From Arthrobacter agilis (GTDB lineage Bacteria; Actinomycetota; Actinomycetes; Actinomycetales; Micrococcaceae): a stretch of DNA of 64,000 nucleotides. The stretch lies in contig NZ_VHIM01000003.1 in NCBI RefSeq assembly GCF_006494655.1, forward strand, positions 248,001 to 312,000, written 5' to 3'. Position 1 is the first letter of the stretch. The number at the start of each line of letters is the position of its first letter. The notes below the pieces were generated by a model, which saw nothing but the letters and a program-made list of their open reading frames with translations, did not search any database and was not told where the DNA came from. Shown here piece after piece: positions 50,708 to 59,088 of this stretch. A program made the translations under genes and the position numbers.

Positions 50708-52051
50708 GTGCGCGAGACACTGCCCAGCAATCGACGGCTCAGCCGCAGTATCCTTCGGCTCGCCGTGCCGGCCCTCGGAGCACTCATCGCCGAGCCGTTG
50801 TTCCTGCTGGCCGACTCGGCCATCGTGGGTCACCTCGGCGTGGCCGAACTCGCCGGTGTGGGGCTGGCGTCCACGGTGCTGCAGACCGCCGTGGGGCTCA
50901 TGGTCTTCCTGGCCTACTCGACCACGCCGGCCGTCGCCCGCCTCCTCGGCGCCGGGAGACTGCCCGAGGCGCTCGCCGCGGGGCGGGACGGCGTGGGCCT
51001 CGCCGTCGTCCTCGGGGTGGTGCTGTCCATCGCGGGGTGGACCACCGCGCCACACCTCGCATCGCTGCTGGGTGCGGATGGGGCCGTGCACGCGTTCGCC
51101 GTCGACTATCTCCGCTGGTCCATGCCCGGGCTCACCGCGATGCTCGTGGTGCTCGCCGCGACGGGCGTGCTGCGCGGGCTGCAGGACACACGGACACCGC
51201 TCGTCGTCGCGGGCGCCGGTTTCGGCGTCAACATCGTGCTGAACTACCTGCTCGTGTACGGGGCGGGGATGTCAGTGGCCGGCTCGGCGCTCGGCACCAG
51301 CCTCGCCCAGTGGGGCATGGCCGCGGTGTACCTGGTGATGATCGCCCGGTCCTCCCGGCGGGAGCGGGTGACCCTCCGCCCGACGCTGCGCGGTATCCGA
51401 GGCACTGCCGGTGTGGGGTCCTGGCTCATGCTCCGGACGCTCTCCCTGCGCATCGCGATCCTTGCCACGGTGTTCGTCGCGACCGCGCAGGGCCCGCTGA
51501 GCCTTGCCTCCCACCAGCTCGTCATGACGGTCTTCACCTTTCTGGCCTTCGCCCTCGACGCCCTCGCCATCGCCGCGCAGGCCCTGATCGGGAAGGAACT
51601 GGGATCAGGGAACACGGCGCTGGCGCGTGCCCTCACACGCCGCATGCTCGGCTGGGGAGTGGGCTTCGGCGTCATCACCGGCGCCCTGCTCGCCGCCGCC
51701 GCACCCTTCGTCGGCTGGATCTTCACCACGGATCCGGCCGTGCAGGCCGCATTCGCCGCGGGACTTTGGGTTCTCGCCGCAGCCCAGCCGGTCTGCGGCT
51801 TCGTGTTCGTGCTCGACGGCGTACTGATCGGCGCCGGGGACGCCCGCTACCTGGCGCTCGCCGGCGTCGTGAATCTCGTGGTGTACGTGCCGCTGCTGGT
51901 CCTCGTGGCCGGTGCAGACCTGACCGGCGCGACCGGCATCGTCTGGCTGTGGCTCGCCTTCGGTGTCGGGTACATGCTGGCGCGCGCCGCGACCCTCGCT
52001 TGGCGTGTACGCGATGACCGGTGGATGGTCACCGGTGCGACGCGGAGCTGA
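50708..52051 (+). CDS. MATE-family efflux transporter (DinF-type)
   Basis: 447 residues, 12 transmembrane helices. The core helices are IAEPLFLLADSAIVGHLG, TTPAVARLLGAGRLPEALAA and SFLG-type LRGLQDTRTPLVVAGAG, which belong to the DinF subgroup. It exports cationic drugs or DNA-damage-related compounds using sodium or protons. GTG 50708 lies six bases after TACGCT (50696-50701), so the mRNA may be leaderless. Confidence 0.9.
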   Translation: MRETLPSNRRLSRSILRLAVPALGALIAEPLFLLADSAIVGHLGVAELAGVGLASTVLQTAVGLMVFLAYSTTPAVARLLGAGRLPEALAAGRDGVGLAVVLGVVLSIAGWTTAPHLASLLGADGAVHAFAVDYLRWSMPGLTAMLVVLAATGVLRGLQDTRTPLVVAGAGFGVNIVLNYLLVYGAGMSVAGSALGTSLAQWGMAAVYLVMIARSSRRERVTLRPTLRGIRGTAGVGSWLMLRTLSLRIAILATVFVATAQGPLSLASHQLVMTVFTFLAFALDALAIAAQALIGKELGSGNTALARALTRRMLGWGVGFGVITGALLAAAAPFVGWIFTTDPAVQAAFAAGLWVLAAAQPVCGFVFVLDGVLIGAGDARYLALAGVVNLVVYVPLLVLVAGADLTGATGIVWLWLAFGVGYMLARAATLAWRVRDDRWMVTGATRS

Positions 52052-52074
52052 GTCTCGTAGGGGTCAGGTAGGCG

Positions 52075-52290
52075 TCAGGAGGCCAGGGGCTCCTGCGCGG
52101 CTTGGCGTTCCGACGTCGCGCCGCGTCCCTGGCCGGCCGCGCTGATCTCCGCCCAGACGGCGTCGAGGGAGAGCCCGACGACGACGGCGATGGCGGCGAT
52201 GGTGGGGAAGGCCGGAGTCGCGACACGGCCCGACTCGATCTTCCGCAGCGTCTCCGGCGAGACCCCCGCATCGAGGGCCGTGTCCAGCAT
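52075..52290 (-). CDS. XRE-like helix-turn-helix regulator, N-terminally shortened
   Basis: 71 residues from ATG 52290: the HTH MLDTALDAGVSPETLRKIES and the following TPAFPTIAAIAVVVGLSLDA match a common actinobacterial HTH protein. Relatives have about 20 more residues at the N-terminus, ending in xxGERS; here the codons upstream read GERS too but then lose similarity, and that region is the start of the map gene on the other strand. It is either a shortened gene or a rearranged one. A longer start (52365) is possible but would overlap map by 77 bases. Confidence 0.6.
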   Translation of the reverse strand: MLDTALDAGVSPETLRKIESGRVATPAFPTIAAIAVVVGLSLDAVWAEISAAGQGRGATSERQAAQEPLAS

Positions 52291-53080
52291 GGAGCGCTCG
52301 CCGCAGATCCTCACTCCTCCAGAAGTGGCGCGGGCACGGGTGACGGGTGCGCTCGTCGCCGACATCCTGCAGTCCCTCCGGCAGCGCGCCGCCGTGGGTA
52401 CGAACCTGCTCGACATCGATCGATGGGCGCAGGAGATGATCCTGGGCGCAGGCGCCCAGTCCTGCTACGTGGACTACGCTCCGTCCTTCGGCCGGGGACC
52501 ATTCGGCCACTACATCTGCACTGCCGTGAACGACGCCGTGCTCCACGGCCTGCCGCACGACTACGCACTGACCGACGGCGATCTGCTGACGCTCGACCTC
52601 GCCGTGCTGAAGGGAGGGATCGCCGCGGACTCGGCCATCAGCTTCATCGTCGGCCGGCCGAAGTCCCCGGAGGACGCCGCGATGATCGCCACCACGGAGC
52701 ACGCGCTGCAGGCCGGGATCGCCGCAGCACGACCCGGTGCGCGCATCGGTGACCTGTCCCACGCCATCGGGTCGGTGCTGAGCGGTGCGGGCTACCCGAT
52801 CAACACCGATTTCGGTGGGCACGGGATCGGATCGACCATGCACCAGGACCCGCACATCACGAACACGGGACGGCCCGGGCGCGGTTACGTGCTGCGGCCC
52901 GGCCTGCTGCTCGCGCTGGAGCCCTGGATCATGGCGGACACCGCGAAGCTCGTGACCGATCCGGATGGCTGGACACTGCGCAGCGCCACGGGCGCGCGGA
53001 CCGCGCACAGCGAGCACACCATTGCCATCACCGACTCCGGAGCGGAGATCCTGACCCTGCCCACGGCCGCCGTCGCCTGA
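52289..53080 (+). CDS. map: Type I methionine aminopeptidase
   Basis: 263 residues. Metal ligands Asp (LLTLDLAVLKGGIAADSAIS), His (FGGHGIGSTMHQDP), Glu (LLLALEPW) and Glu (AHSEHTIAITD) are conserved. It removes initiator Met from nascent proteins, using Co, Mn or Fe. ATG 52289 shares the tetramer CATG with the HTH gene's start. It begins a few residues before the conserved domain (LTPPEVARARVTGALVADIL), so a somewhat unusual, short N-terminus. Many actinobacteria have two Map paralogues. Confidence 0.92.
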   Translation: MERSPQILTPPEVARARVTGALVADILQSLRQRAAVGTNLLDIDRWAQEMILGAGAQSCYVDYAPSFGRGPFGHYICTAVNDAVLHGLPHDYALTDGDLLTLDLAVLKGGIAADSAISFIVGRPKSPEDAAMIATTEHALQAGIAAARPGARIGDLSHAIGSVLSGAGYPINTDFGGHGIGSTMHQDPHITNTGRPGRGYVLRPGLLLALEPWIMADTAKLVTDPDGWTLRSATGARTAHSEHTIAITDSGAEILTLPTAAVA

Positions 53081-53138
53081 CCCGTGATCCTCGTCGGCCG
53101 CTGGCCAAGAGCCCGCCGACGGGCGCATGCTCGTCCCA

Positions 53139-53166
53139 CGAACGAACGAACGAACGAACGAACGAA
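53139..53166 (+). repeat. (CGAA)7 tetranucleotide microsatellite
   Basis: Seven perfect CGAA units ending 10 bases before the ATG of the alkylation-repair-like gene. If translation starts upstream at GTG 53084, the repeat lies in frame and slippage would switch the gene on and off; otherwise it changes the spacing of the leader. Confidence 0.75.
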
Positions 53167-53176
53167 GGCGGGCGGC

Positions 53177-53833
53177 ATGACGGTCGATGAGGTGCTCGCG
53201 CGGATCGCCGAGCTCGACGACCCGAAGGTGCGGGCGGTCAACGAACGGCACGGCGACGACCACGGCGTGAAACTCGCGGCCCTGCGCTCCCTGGCGAAGG
53301 GCCTCGGGACGCAGCAGGAGCTCGCACGGAATCTGTGGGGGGCGGGAGATACGGCGGGGCAATTGGTCGCCGTCCTGATCTGCCGCCCGCGGGACCTGGG
53401 GGAGCAGGAGCTCGATGACATGCTGCGCCATGCCCGGTCGCCCAAGGTGAACGACTGGTTGGTGAACTACGTCGTCCGCAGGAGTCCGCTCGCGGAGGCA
53501 CTGCGGCTCCGATGGTTCGACGATTCGGACCCGGTCGTTGCGAGCGCAGGGTGGGCCCTGACCACGGACCGTGCGAGGAAGCCGCAGGGGCTCGACCTGG
53601 CCGAACTGCTGGACACCATCGAGCGCGACCTGTCCGGTGCTCCAGCGCGGCTGCAGTGGGCCATGAATCACACCCTGGCGCAGATCGGCATAGAGCACGA
53701 GGAGCATCGAGCCCGCGCCATCGACATCGGTGAGCGCCTGCGCGTCCTCGAGGACTACCCGACACCACCGGGGTGCACCTCGCCCTTCGCGCCCGTGTGG
53801 ATCCGGGAGATCGTGGCCCGCAAGGCCGGGTGA
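53177..53833 (+). CDS. DNA alkylation repair (HEAT-like) family protein
   Basis: 218 residues of helical HEAT-like repeats (AKGLGTQQELARNLWGAGDT, DLGEQELDDMLRHARSPKVN, DSDPVVASAGWALTTDR, MNHTLAQIGIEHEEHRARAI), as in AlkD-type glycosylases that remove cationic N-alkyl purines. The catalytic Asp/Trp pair of AlkD is not clearly placed, so it may be a non-catalytic relative. ATG 53177 follows AAGGCGGGCGGC. Preceded by the microsatellite. Confidence 0.8.
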   Translation: MTVDEVLARIAELDDPKVRAVNERHGDDHGVKLAALRSLAKGLGTQQELARNLWGAGDTAGQLVAVLICRPRDLGEQELDDMLRHARSPKVNDWLVNYVVRRSPLAEALRLRWFDDSDPVVASAGWALTTDRARKPQGLDLAELLDTIERDLSGAPARLQWAMNHTLAQIGIEHEEHRARAIDIGERLRVLEDYPTPPGCTSPFAPVWIREIVARKAG

Positions 53834-53893
53834 GCGGGCGTAGCCACGGCGGCGTGCGTGCTGCAGGCGATGCATGCATGCGGGTAGGGCGCG

Positions 53894-54586
53894 TCAGGAC
53901 GTCGTCGCCCGCCAGGGGCCGTCGTCGTCGACGAGACCGCAACGCACCGCGAGGACCGCGAGTTCGACCCTCCCGGAAGCGCCGGTGACGTTCATGATGC
54001 GGGTCAGATCGCTCTTGATCGTGGCGACACTGAGATGCAGCGGTTTGGCGATCTCCGCATTCGTGCACCCGCGGGCCAGTTCCTTCAGGACGATCGTCTC
54101 GCGGTCCGAAAGTGACATCAACCGTGCTGCCTTCCGTGGGGTGACCGTCGGCTCCCGCTCCGCGACAGCCGCCCGGTAGTCCGAGGTCACCGCACCCCCA
54201 CGGTGGACGATCCTGAGGATCGCGCCGATGTCCTCGAGGCAGTCGCCTCCCCTGATGAGGACGGCTTCGAGGCGGGTCACACTGGCCTTGATCAGCGGAA
54301 TCGCGACATCCTCGTCCGTCAGCAGCACGATCTTGAGATCGGGGCACGCCTCCCGCGCTGAGGTCGCCAGGGAGTGGAGGGCGTCAGCATCGCTCACGTG
54401 GAGCACCAGGACGTCCGGACACTTCGCGGCCACGGCGGCGATGGTGGCGTCGTCGTCCGAGGTCGTACCCACGACGGTGATGAAGCCGCAGGGCTTGAGC
54501 AGCTGCCGCAAGCCGGCGATCGTCAGCACGTCGCACGACGCCAGATGAACTTTTATCGCAGTGTGAGACCGCACTGTAAGACGCAC
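53894..54586 (-). CDS. NarL/LuxR-type regulator with degenerate receiver domain
   Basis: 230 residues. Receiver-like N-terminus (about 10-125): the phosphoacceptor Asp is replaced by His63 (PDVLVLHVSD), the acidic pair is lost (LASCD), and the Lys of the switch reads LIRGGD. So it cannot be phosphorylated in the normal way. C-terminal HTH (LSDRETIVLKELARGCTNAE, LSVATIKSDLTRIMN) is intact. It probably works without a kinase. Divergent from the coiled-coil gene and probably controls it. Confidence 0.86.
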   Translation of the reverse strand: MRLTVRSHTAIKVHLASCDVLTIAGLRQLLKPCGFITVVGTTSDDDATIAAVAAKCPDVLVLHVSDADALHSLATSAREACPDLKIVLLTDEDVAIPLIKASVTRLEAVLIRGGDCLEDIGAILRIVHRGGAVTSDYRAAVAEREPTVTPRKAARLMSLSDRETIVLKELARGCTNAEIAKPLHLSVATIKSDLTRIMNVTGASGRVELAVLAVRCGLVDDDGPWRATTS

Positions 54587-54669
54587 TGAAAAACCCCTAC
54601 TCCCCCTGGAGCCCCCATTGGCTACCTGTCCAGTGTGACTGGCCTCTCGGAGAATTTCCAGAAAATACT

Positions 54670-54683
54670 CAGTGCGCTTACTG
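54670..54683 (+). promoter_or_regulatory. Stress-element-like site upstream of the coiled-coil gene
   Basis: CAGTGCGCTTACTG: matches AGT-nCGCTTACT of the stress-island element (6802-6817) with C for A at the first position. It lies in the 253-base divergent region (54587-54839). Confidence 0.4.
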
Positions 54684-54839
54684 GCTCGTAGGGCAGGGAA
54701 AGTGTAGCCGGGCAGCCGTAGCGCGGGCTTCGGGGGTGGTGTGGCATAGAGAACAGGGCGCGGTCTCGTGCAGTGTCAGGTCATCGATGCCCCTGCTCGA
54801 TCAGTTCATCCACTCAGCTCTTTCAAGGGGAAATCTGTC

Positions 54840-57431
54840 ATGGCTCAGCACACTCGACTTCTTGCCGCAGGCTCTACCGCCGCTCTCGTGGCGGGCGGCC
54901 TGTTCTTCACCGCAGCGCCCGCTTCCGCCGCTCCCAATTCAGCAGAATGCCTTGCGGCCCAGAACCTCTTCCGCGCAGCCCTGGCTGAAGCCGAGGCGGA
55001 CCAGTCCGTCTCGGACGAGCTGGGAGCCGCGCTGCAGGCCGTCCTGGTTGCCCTGGCCGAGCGCGACGCCCTGGTGGCGGCAGTTCCCGGAGACACGGCG
55101 GCTGCGCAGGCGAACCTCGACGCAGCACTCATCGTGCTGGCTGACGCCCAGGCCGACGTCGACGCCGCCCAAGAGGCACTGGAGGAGGCCCAGCAGGTTC
55201 AGGCACCGCTGGACGAAGCCGTGGTCGACGCCCAGTTCGAGCTGGATGCCGCGCTCGGCGCCCTCGCTGACGCCCAGGCCAATGTCGACGCCGCCGAGCA
55301 GGCACTGGCCGATGCCGAGGCTCTTCTGGCCGACGCCCAGGCAGCCGTGGACCTCGCCGAGGACAACGTCGCGGCAGCGGTCGTGGTGCTCGCCGATCTC
55401 AATGCCGATGTCGATGCCGCGCAGGACGCTCTCGAGGCGGCCGAGGCCGCTCAGGCTCCGTTGGAGGACGCGGTTGTCGAGGCGCAGGCCGCCGTCGATG
55501 CGGCGCTGGTCGACCAGGTTCCGCTGGAGGACGCGGTTGTCGAGGCGCAGGCCGCCGTCGACGTGGTGTTGCTGGCTCAGATCGACCTGGAAGACGCCGT
55601 CGTCGCCGCCGACGCCAATCTCACTGCTGCGATCACCGCCCAGGAAGCCCTTGACACGGCGGTCGCGGACCTCACTGCCCGGTTGGGTGCGGCTGCTGCT
55701 GCCCAGGATGGCCTGGATGCATCCGTCGTCGACCTCGGGATCAGCCTGGAGGCAGCAATTGCTGCCCTGCCCGGTTTCGAGGCCGCAGAGGAGGGCGCCG
55801 CAGCAGACCTGACGGCGCAGGACGGAGTTGTTGCCGCTCTGCAGATCCGGGTGAACGACGCGACGCTTGCTCTCGACGGCGCCGTCGTGGCCCAGAACGA
55901 GCTCATCGCCGAGGCGCAGGGTGTGGTCGACGCCGCAGCCGCCGAAGCTGTCCGTACCGGAGAAGCGCTGGTTGCCGCGCGTATCGCCGTGGATGTAGCG
56001 GTGGCGACTCCGGATCCCGCCGATGACGTGGCCGCGGCGGCCGCACTCACGCTCGCCATCGCGAACAACAACGCTGCGCTGGGTATCCTCGCCGATGCGC
56101 AGGCCGATCTCGTCGCGGTCTCCGTGGAGTCAGCAGCGGTTGTGGCCGCCCGGGCAGAACTCGCGGAGGCCACGCTTGCCCTCGCCGATGCGCAGGCCAC
56201 GTTCGCCGCTCTGCAGGCCGCCTTCATCGCGGCGGTCGAGGCCGGCAACGCCGCTGAGGCCCGTGCGGCACAGCTTCGGATCGACCTGGATCTCGCGATC
56301 GGTGCCGCTGCCGCGAATGTGACGCTGGTCGAGTCCCTGGAAGATGAGCTCGAGGCCGCAGTCGGGGCAGCTGCAGCCAACCAGCAGGCGATCGCCGACC
56401 TCCGAGTCGTCCTGGGTGCGGCTGAGGATGATCGGGATGCCGGTCTGGCTGTGCTGGCCGGGCTGCAGGTCACCCTGGCTGAGGCTGAGGATGATCGGGA
56501 TGCCGGTCTGGCTGTGCTGGCCGGGCTGCAGGTCACCCTGGATGAGGCTGAGGATGATCGGGATGCCGGTCTGGCTGTGGTCGCCGGGCTGCAGGTCACC
56601 CTGGATGAGGCTGAGGATGATCGGGATGCCGGTCTGGCTCTGATCGCCGAGCTGGAGGCCACCCTCGGCGGCCTCGAAGATGACCGCGACGCCGCGGCCT
56701 CGGCCCTCGAGGAGTTGGAGGACGCGCTCGACGACGCCCTCGAGGCGCAGGCCGACATCGCCGCCGGGATCGACCTCGATGCTCTGCAGGAGGACATCGA
56801 CGACGCTCGCGAGGCGCAGGCCGACATCGCCGCCGGGATCGACATCGCTGCGCTCCGGGAGGACGTTGCCACGGCGACCGCCGCAGCAGCAGCGGGACAG
56901 CTCCTCGTGGACGCGGCCCAGGCCGACCTCGACACGGCACTCCTCGCGTTCGCCTCAGCGCAGGACGGCGTTGACGAGGCGCGTGCCGCATTGCTCGCGG
57001 CTGCGAACCTCGACGCCATCATCGCAGCGAACGCACGCCTCGGCGTTGCCATCGAGACGGCGAATGAGATCAGGATCGACGCGGATGCGATCGACGCCGA
57101 TCTCGACGCCCTCGAGGATCTGTTCGACGCCGCAGTGGTCGCCTGCTCCGGAACCACCACCGTCGTCGTCGATATCGACATCGACGGAGATGGGAACGTC
57201 GGCGTGGTCGTCGGCGGCGGGACCGGTGGCGTCGTGACGGCGGTCGGCGGCTCGGAGGTCAAGGGTGTCGTCTCCGCGGGTACCAACCGCGGGGTGAACG
57301 TCCAGACCGCAGCCGGGGCGAACGACTCGACCAGCGCTGCGGGGCTCGGGCTTCTCGGCCTCATGACTGCGGGACTCGGAGTCGGAGCAGTGACCGTCGG
57401 CCTGCGCAGCAAGGCGCAGCGCAAGCACTGA
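54840..57431 (+). CDS. Secreted giant Ala-rich coiled-coil protein
   Basis: 863 residues. Signal peptide (MAQHTRLLAAGSTAALVAGG then ASAAPNS cleavage). Residues about 40-770 are Ala/Asp/Glu/Leu coiled coil in heptads, with 21-residue (three-heptad) repeats at DNA level: 63-bp units at 55458 and 55521, and at 56421, 56484, 56547 and 56610; a 69-bp pair lies at 56742 and 56811. Beta-rich segment DIDIDGDGNVGVVVGGGTGG (about 780), then a C-terminal hydrophobic segment LGLLGLMTAGLGVGAVTVGL and basic tail RSKAQRKH. There is no LPxTG. Probably anchored or exported as a long fibre. A class F sortase gene follows. Confidence 0.85.
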   Translation: MAQHTRLLAAGSTAALVAGGLFFTAAPASAAPNSAECLAAQNLFRAALAEAEADQSVSDELGAALQAVLVALAERDALVAAVPGDTAAAQANLDAALIVLADAQADVDAAQEALEEAQQVQAPLDEAVVDAQFELDAALGALADAQANVDAAEQALADAEALLADAQAAVDLAEDNVAAAVVVLADLNADVDAAQDALEAAEAAQAPLEDAVVEAQAAVDAALVDQVPLEDAVVEAQAAVDVVLLAQIDLEDAVVAADANLTAAITAQEALDTAVADLTARLGAAAAAQDGLDASVVDLGISLEAAIAALPGFEAAEEGAAADLTAQDGVVAALQIRVNDATLALDGAVVAQNELIAEAQGVVDAAAAEAVRTGEALVAARIAVDVAVATPDPADDVAAAAALTLAIANNNAALGILADAQADLVAVSVESAAVVAARAELAEATLALADAQATFAALQAAFIAAVEAGNAAEARAAQLRIDLDLAIGAAAANVTLVESLEDELEAAVGAAAANQQAIADLRVVLGAAEDDRDAGLAVLAGLQVTLAEAEDDRDAGLAVLAGLQVTLDEAEDDRDAGLAVVAGLQVTLDEAEDDRDAGLALIAELEATLGGLEDDRDAAASALEELEDALDDALEAQADIAAGIDLDALQEDIDDAREAQADIAAGIDIAALREDVATATAAAAAGQLLVDAAQADLDTALLAFASAQDGVDEARAALLAAANLDAIIAANARLGVAIETANEIRIDADAIDADLDALEDLFDAAVVACSGTTTVVVDIDIDGDGNVGVVVGGGTGGVVTAVGGSEVKGVVSAGTNRGVNVQTAAGANDSTSAAGLGLLGLMTAGLGVGAVTVGLRSKAQRKH
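56421..56655 (+). repeat. 63-bp tandem repeats encoding 21-residue coiled-coil units
   Basis: About 3.7 near-identical copies, each encoding a unit of the type AEDDRDAGLAVLAGLQVTLA-E. Copy number is likely to vary between strains. Confidence 0.85.
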
Positions 57432-57463
57432 TCCGCAAGGGGAAACCCTGAACACCGAATGAC

Positions 57464-57496
57464 GCAGGGTGCCGGTCCACAGGGCCGGCACCCTGC
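57464..57496 (+). terminator. Hairpin between coiled-coil and sortase genes
   Basis: 12-bp perfect stem GCAGGGTGCCGG / CCGGCACCCTGC with a 9-base loop, 32 bases after the coiled-coil stop. The sortase ribosome-binding site follows it, so readthrough would set the ratio of the two products. Confidence 0.7.
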
Positions 57497-57516
57497 TCAC
57501 TTCCGAAGGACACATC

Positions 57517-58299
57517 ATGACGACAGAAGAACCTCCCGGACCCGACGCACCGGGTGGCGCCCGTGACGTCCCGCTGACGTCGGTGCAGCGCTTCGCGGGC
57601 ATTCTCCGCCGGCTGCTGCTGCCCCTCGCCGTGGTTGCATTCGTGGCGGCGATGGTCGTCCTCATCCCGGGGTTCGGGAAGTCTTCCGAGGCGGCCCCTG
57701 TCGGTGGGACGGAGAATGCGACGCCGGTGAGCGTCCTGCCGCCCATGCGCACCTCCGACAGCCCGACGTCCACTGAGCCGGCCCCGGGGACATCGGTCGC
57801 ACCCGACGGAGGTGATTCCGCCGGACCGGCCGCTGAGCCGGCGCGATCCGCATCGCCACAGGGTGCTGCACCCACCCGCATCACGGTCCCGGCGGCCGGT
57901 ATCGACGTACCGGTCCTCCCCCTGGCTCCCACGGAGAACGAACTGGCGTCCCAGTCGATCGTCCCCCCGCTCACGTACGACGGGTACTGGCTGACCTCGT
58001 TCGGATCGCCCGGCCCGACCTCCACCGACACCACCTATATCGCCGGGCACAGCTGGGAAGGCAGCGAGGCGCCGTTCGATCTGTTCAGTACCGACGTCCA
58101 CCCCGGCGACGGCGTCGTCGTCGACACAGCGTCCGGCCGCCTGGAGTACGTGGTGGATGCCGTGGTGACGCATGACAAGAACTCGCTGAAGGACAGCGAT
58201 ATCTGGGAGATCGTCCCGAACAGGCTCGTCATCATCAGCTGCTATACCGAGGACCCGTGGGGCAAGAACGTCGTCGTCACCGCATCCCCTGCAGGCTAG
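57517..58299 (+). CDS. Class F sortase-like transpeptidase with Lys at the catalytic Arg position
   Basis: 260 residues. Membrane anchor about 30-50 (LRRLLLPLAVVAFVAAMVVL), Pro/Ser/Thr linker, sortase domain from about 118 (PTRITVPAAGIDVPVLPL). Catalytic His178 in IAGHSW and Cys242 in VIISCYTED. The active-site Arg of class F sortases is replaced by Lys250 (DPWGKNVVVTA), and the TLxTC motif is degenerate. It may have altered specificity or activity. ATG 57517 follows CCGAAGGACACATC. Located just after the coiled-coil gene, its probable substrate or partner. Confidence 0.85.
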   Translation: MTTEEPPGPDAPGGARDVPLTSVQRFAGILRRLLLPLAVVAFVAAMVVLIPGFGKSSEAAPVGGTENATPVSVLPPMRTSDSPTSTEPAPGTSVAPDGGDSAGPAAEPARSASPQGAAPTRITVPAAGIDVPVLPLAPTENELASQSIVPPLTYDGYWLTSFGSPGPTSTDTTYIAGHSWEGSEAPFDLFSTDVHPGDGVVVDTASGRLEYVVDAVVTHDKNSLKDSDIWEIVPNRLVIISCYTEDPWGKNVVVTASPAG

Positions 58300-58438
58300 A
58301 GGGAGCGCCGTCCGCCGAGCGGTGACAGCAGGGGAGGACGGTGCGACCCAGGCGGCCGACGGCCGGCAGCAGCGCTCGCCGGACTTAGACTGGATCCGCC
58401 GGAGGCCCTCCGGCCGACGCTTCCCGGAGAGGTCCCTG

Positions 58439-59041
58439 ATGGCTGCTGCAACGCCCGACCCGGACGCCGGACCCTCCGGGTCCGCGCTCTGGAGGCCGTT
58501 CCTGGCCCGCGCGGTCATTGCCGCGGTCTTCGGCCTCGTCACCATCTTCTGGCGTGAGCCCTCGACTCTGGTGATGTCCGTGGCAGGTGGCCTCTATCTC
58601 CTGCTCACCGGAGTCGTCTACCTGTGGCTGCACCGCGTGAGGCAGTGGCGGCACAGCTCACTGCTCGCCGATATCGGCGGAGGGCTGCTGCTCGGCGCGG
58701 GGATCGCGAGCCTCGTCTTCGTCGACGACCGCAGCTATGCGATCGCCGGCGCCGTGGCGCTGGCCGTCGCCGGCGTGGCCGAACTCGTCAGAGGCCTCAC
58801 CCTCCGGGGCCATGCGGCGGCACGGGACCTCCTGGTCCTCGGCGTCGTCGGCATCGGGACCGGAGTGATCCTGCCCTTCGTCGAGCCGTTGGGGGCGCAC
58901 GCCCTCCTCGGAGTCACCGGCGGCGGGGCGCTGCTGTCCGCCGTCGTGCTCGGAATCGCGGCCCTCAGCTACCGGCACGATTCAGCGCTGAGCGCACCCG
59001 ACGCTTCCGGCGCCCAGGGCGAGTCCGAGCCCGTAAACTAG
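58439..59041 (+). CDS. Six-helix membrane protein (DUF308/HdeD-like)
   Basis: 200 residues with six hydrophobic helices in three hairpin pairs (AVIAAVFGLVTIFW; LVMSVAGGLYLLLTGVVYLW; LADIGGGLLLGAGIASLVF; AIAGAVALAVAGVAELVRGL; and two more). The repeated G-x-x-L-L-x-G-V helix pattern is like HdeD/DUF308. The function is unknown. ATG 58439 follows GGAGAGGTCCCTG; the longer in-frame version to 58322 is not used. Confidence 0.75.
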   Translation: MAAATPDPDAGPSGSALWRPFLARAVIAAVFGLVTIFWREPSTLVMSVAGGLYLLLTGVVYLWLHRVRQWRHSSLLADIGGGLLLGAGIASLVFVDDRSYAIAGAVALAVAGVAELVRGLTLRGHAAARDLLVLGVVGIGTGVILPFVEPLGAHALLGVTGGGALLSAVVLGIAALSYRHDSALSAPDASGAQGESEPVN

Positions 59042-59088
59042 AACCTCTACCACTCGTAGAAAAGACGCACTGCTCGGAAGGAGCGCCC

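Noticed and set aside
53139-53166. CRISPR or direct-repeat array
   Set aside because: It is a simple tetranucleotide microsatellite without spacers.
56421-56655. CRISPR-like spaced repeats
   Set aside because: Units are contiguous, in frame and encode coiled-coil heptads.
55577-57424. 615-codon Ser/Ala-rich minus-strand frame
   Set aside because: Antisense of the coiled-coil repeats; its low complexity mirrors the repeated codons on the other strand.
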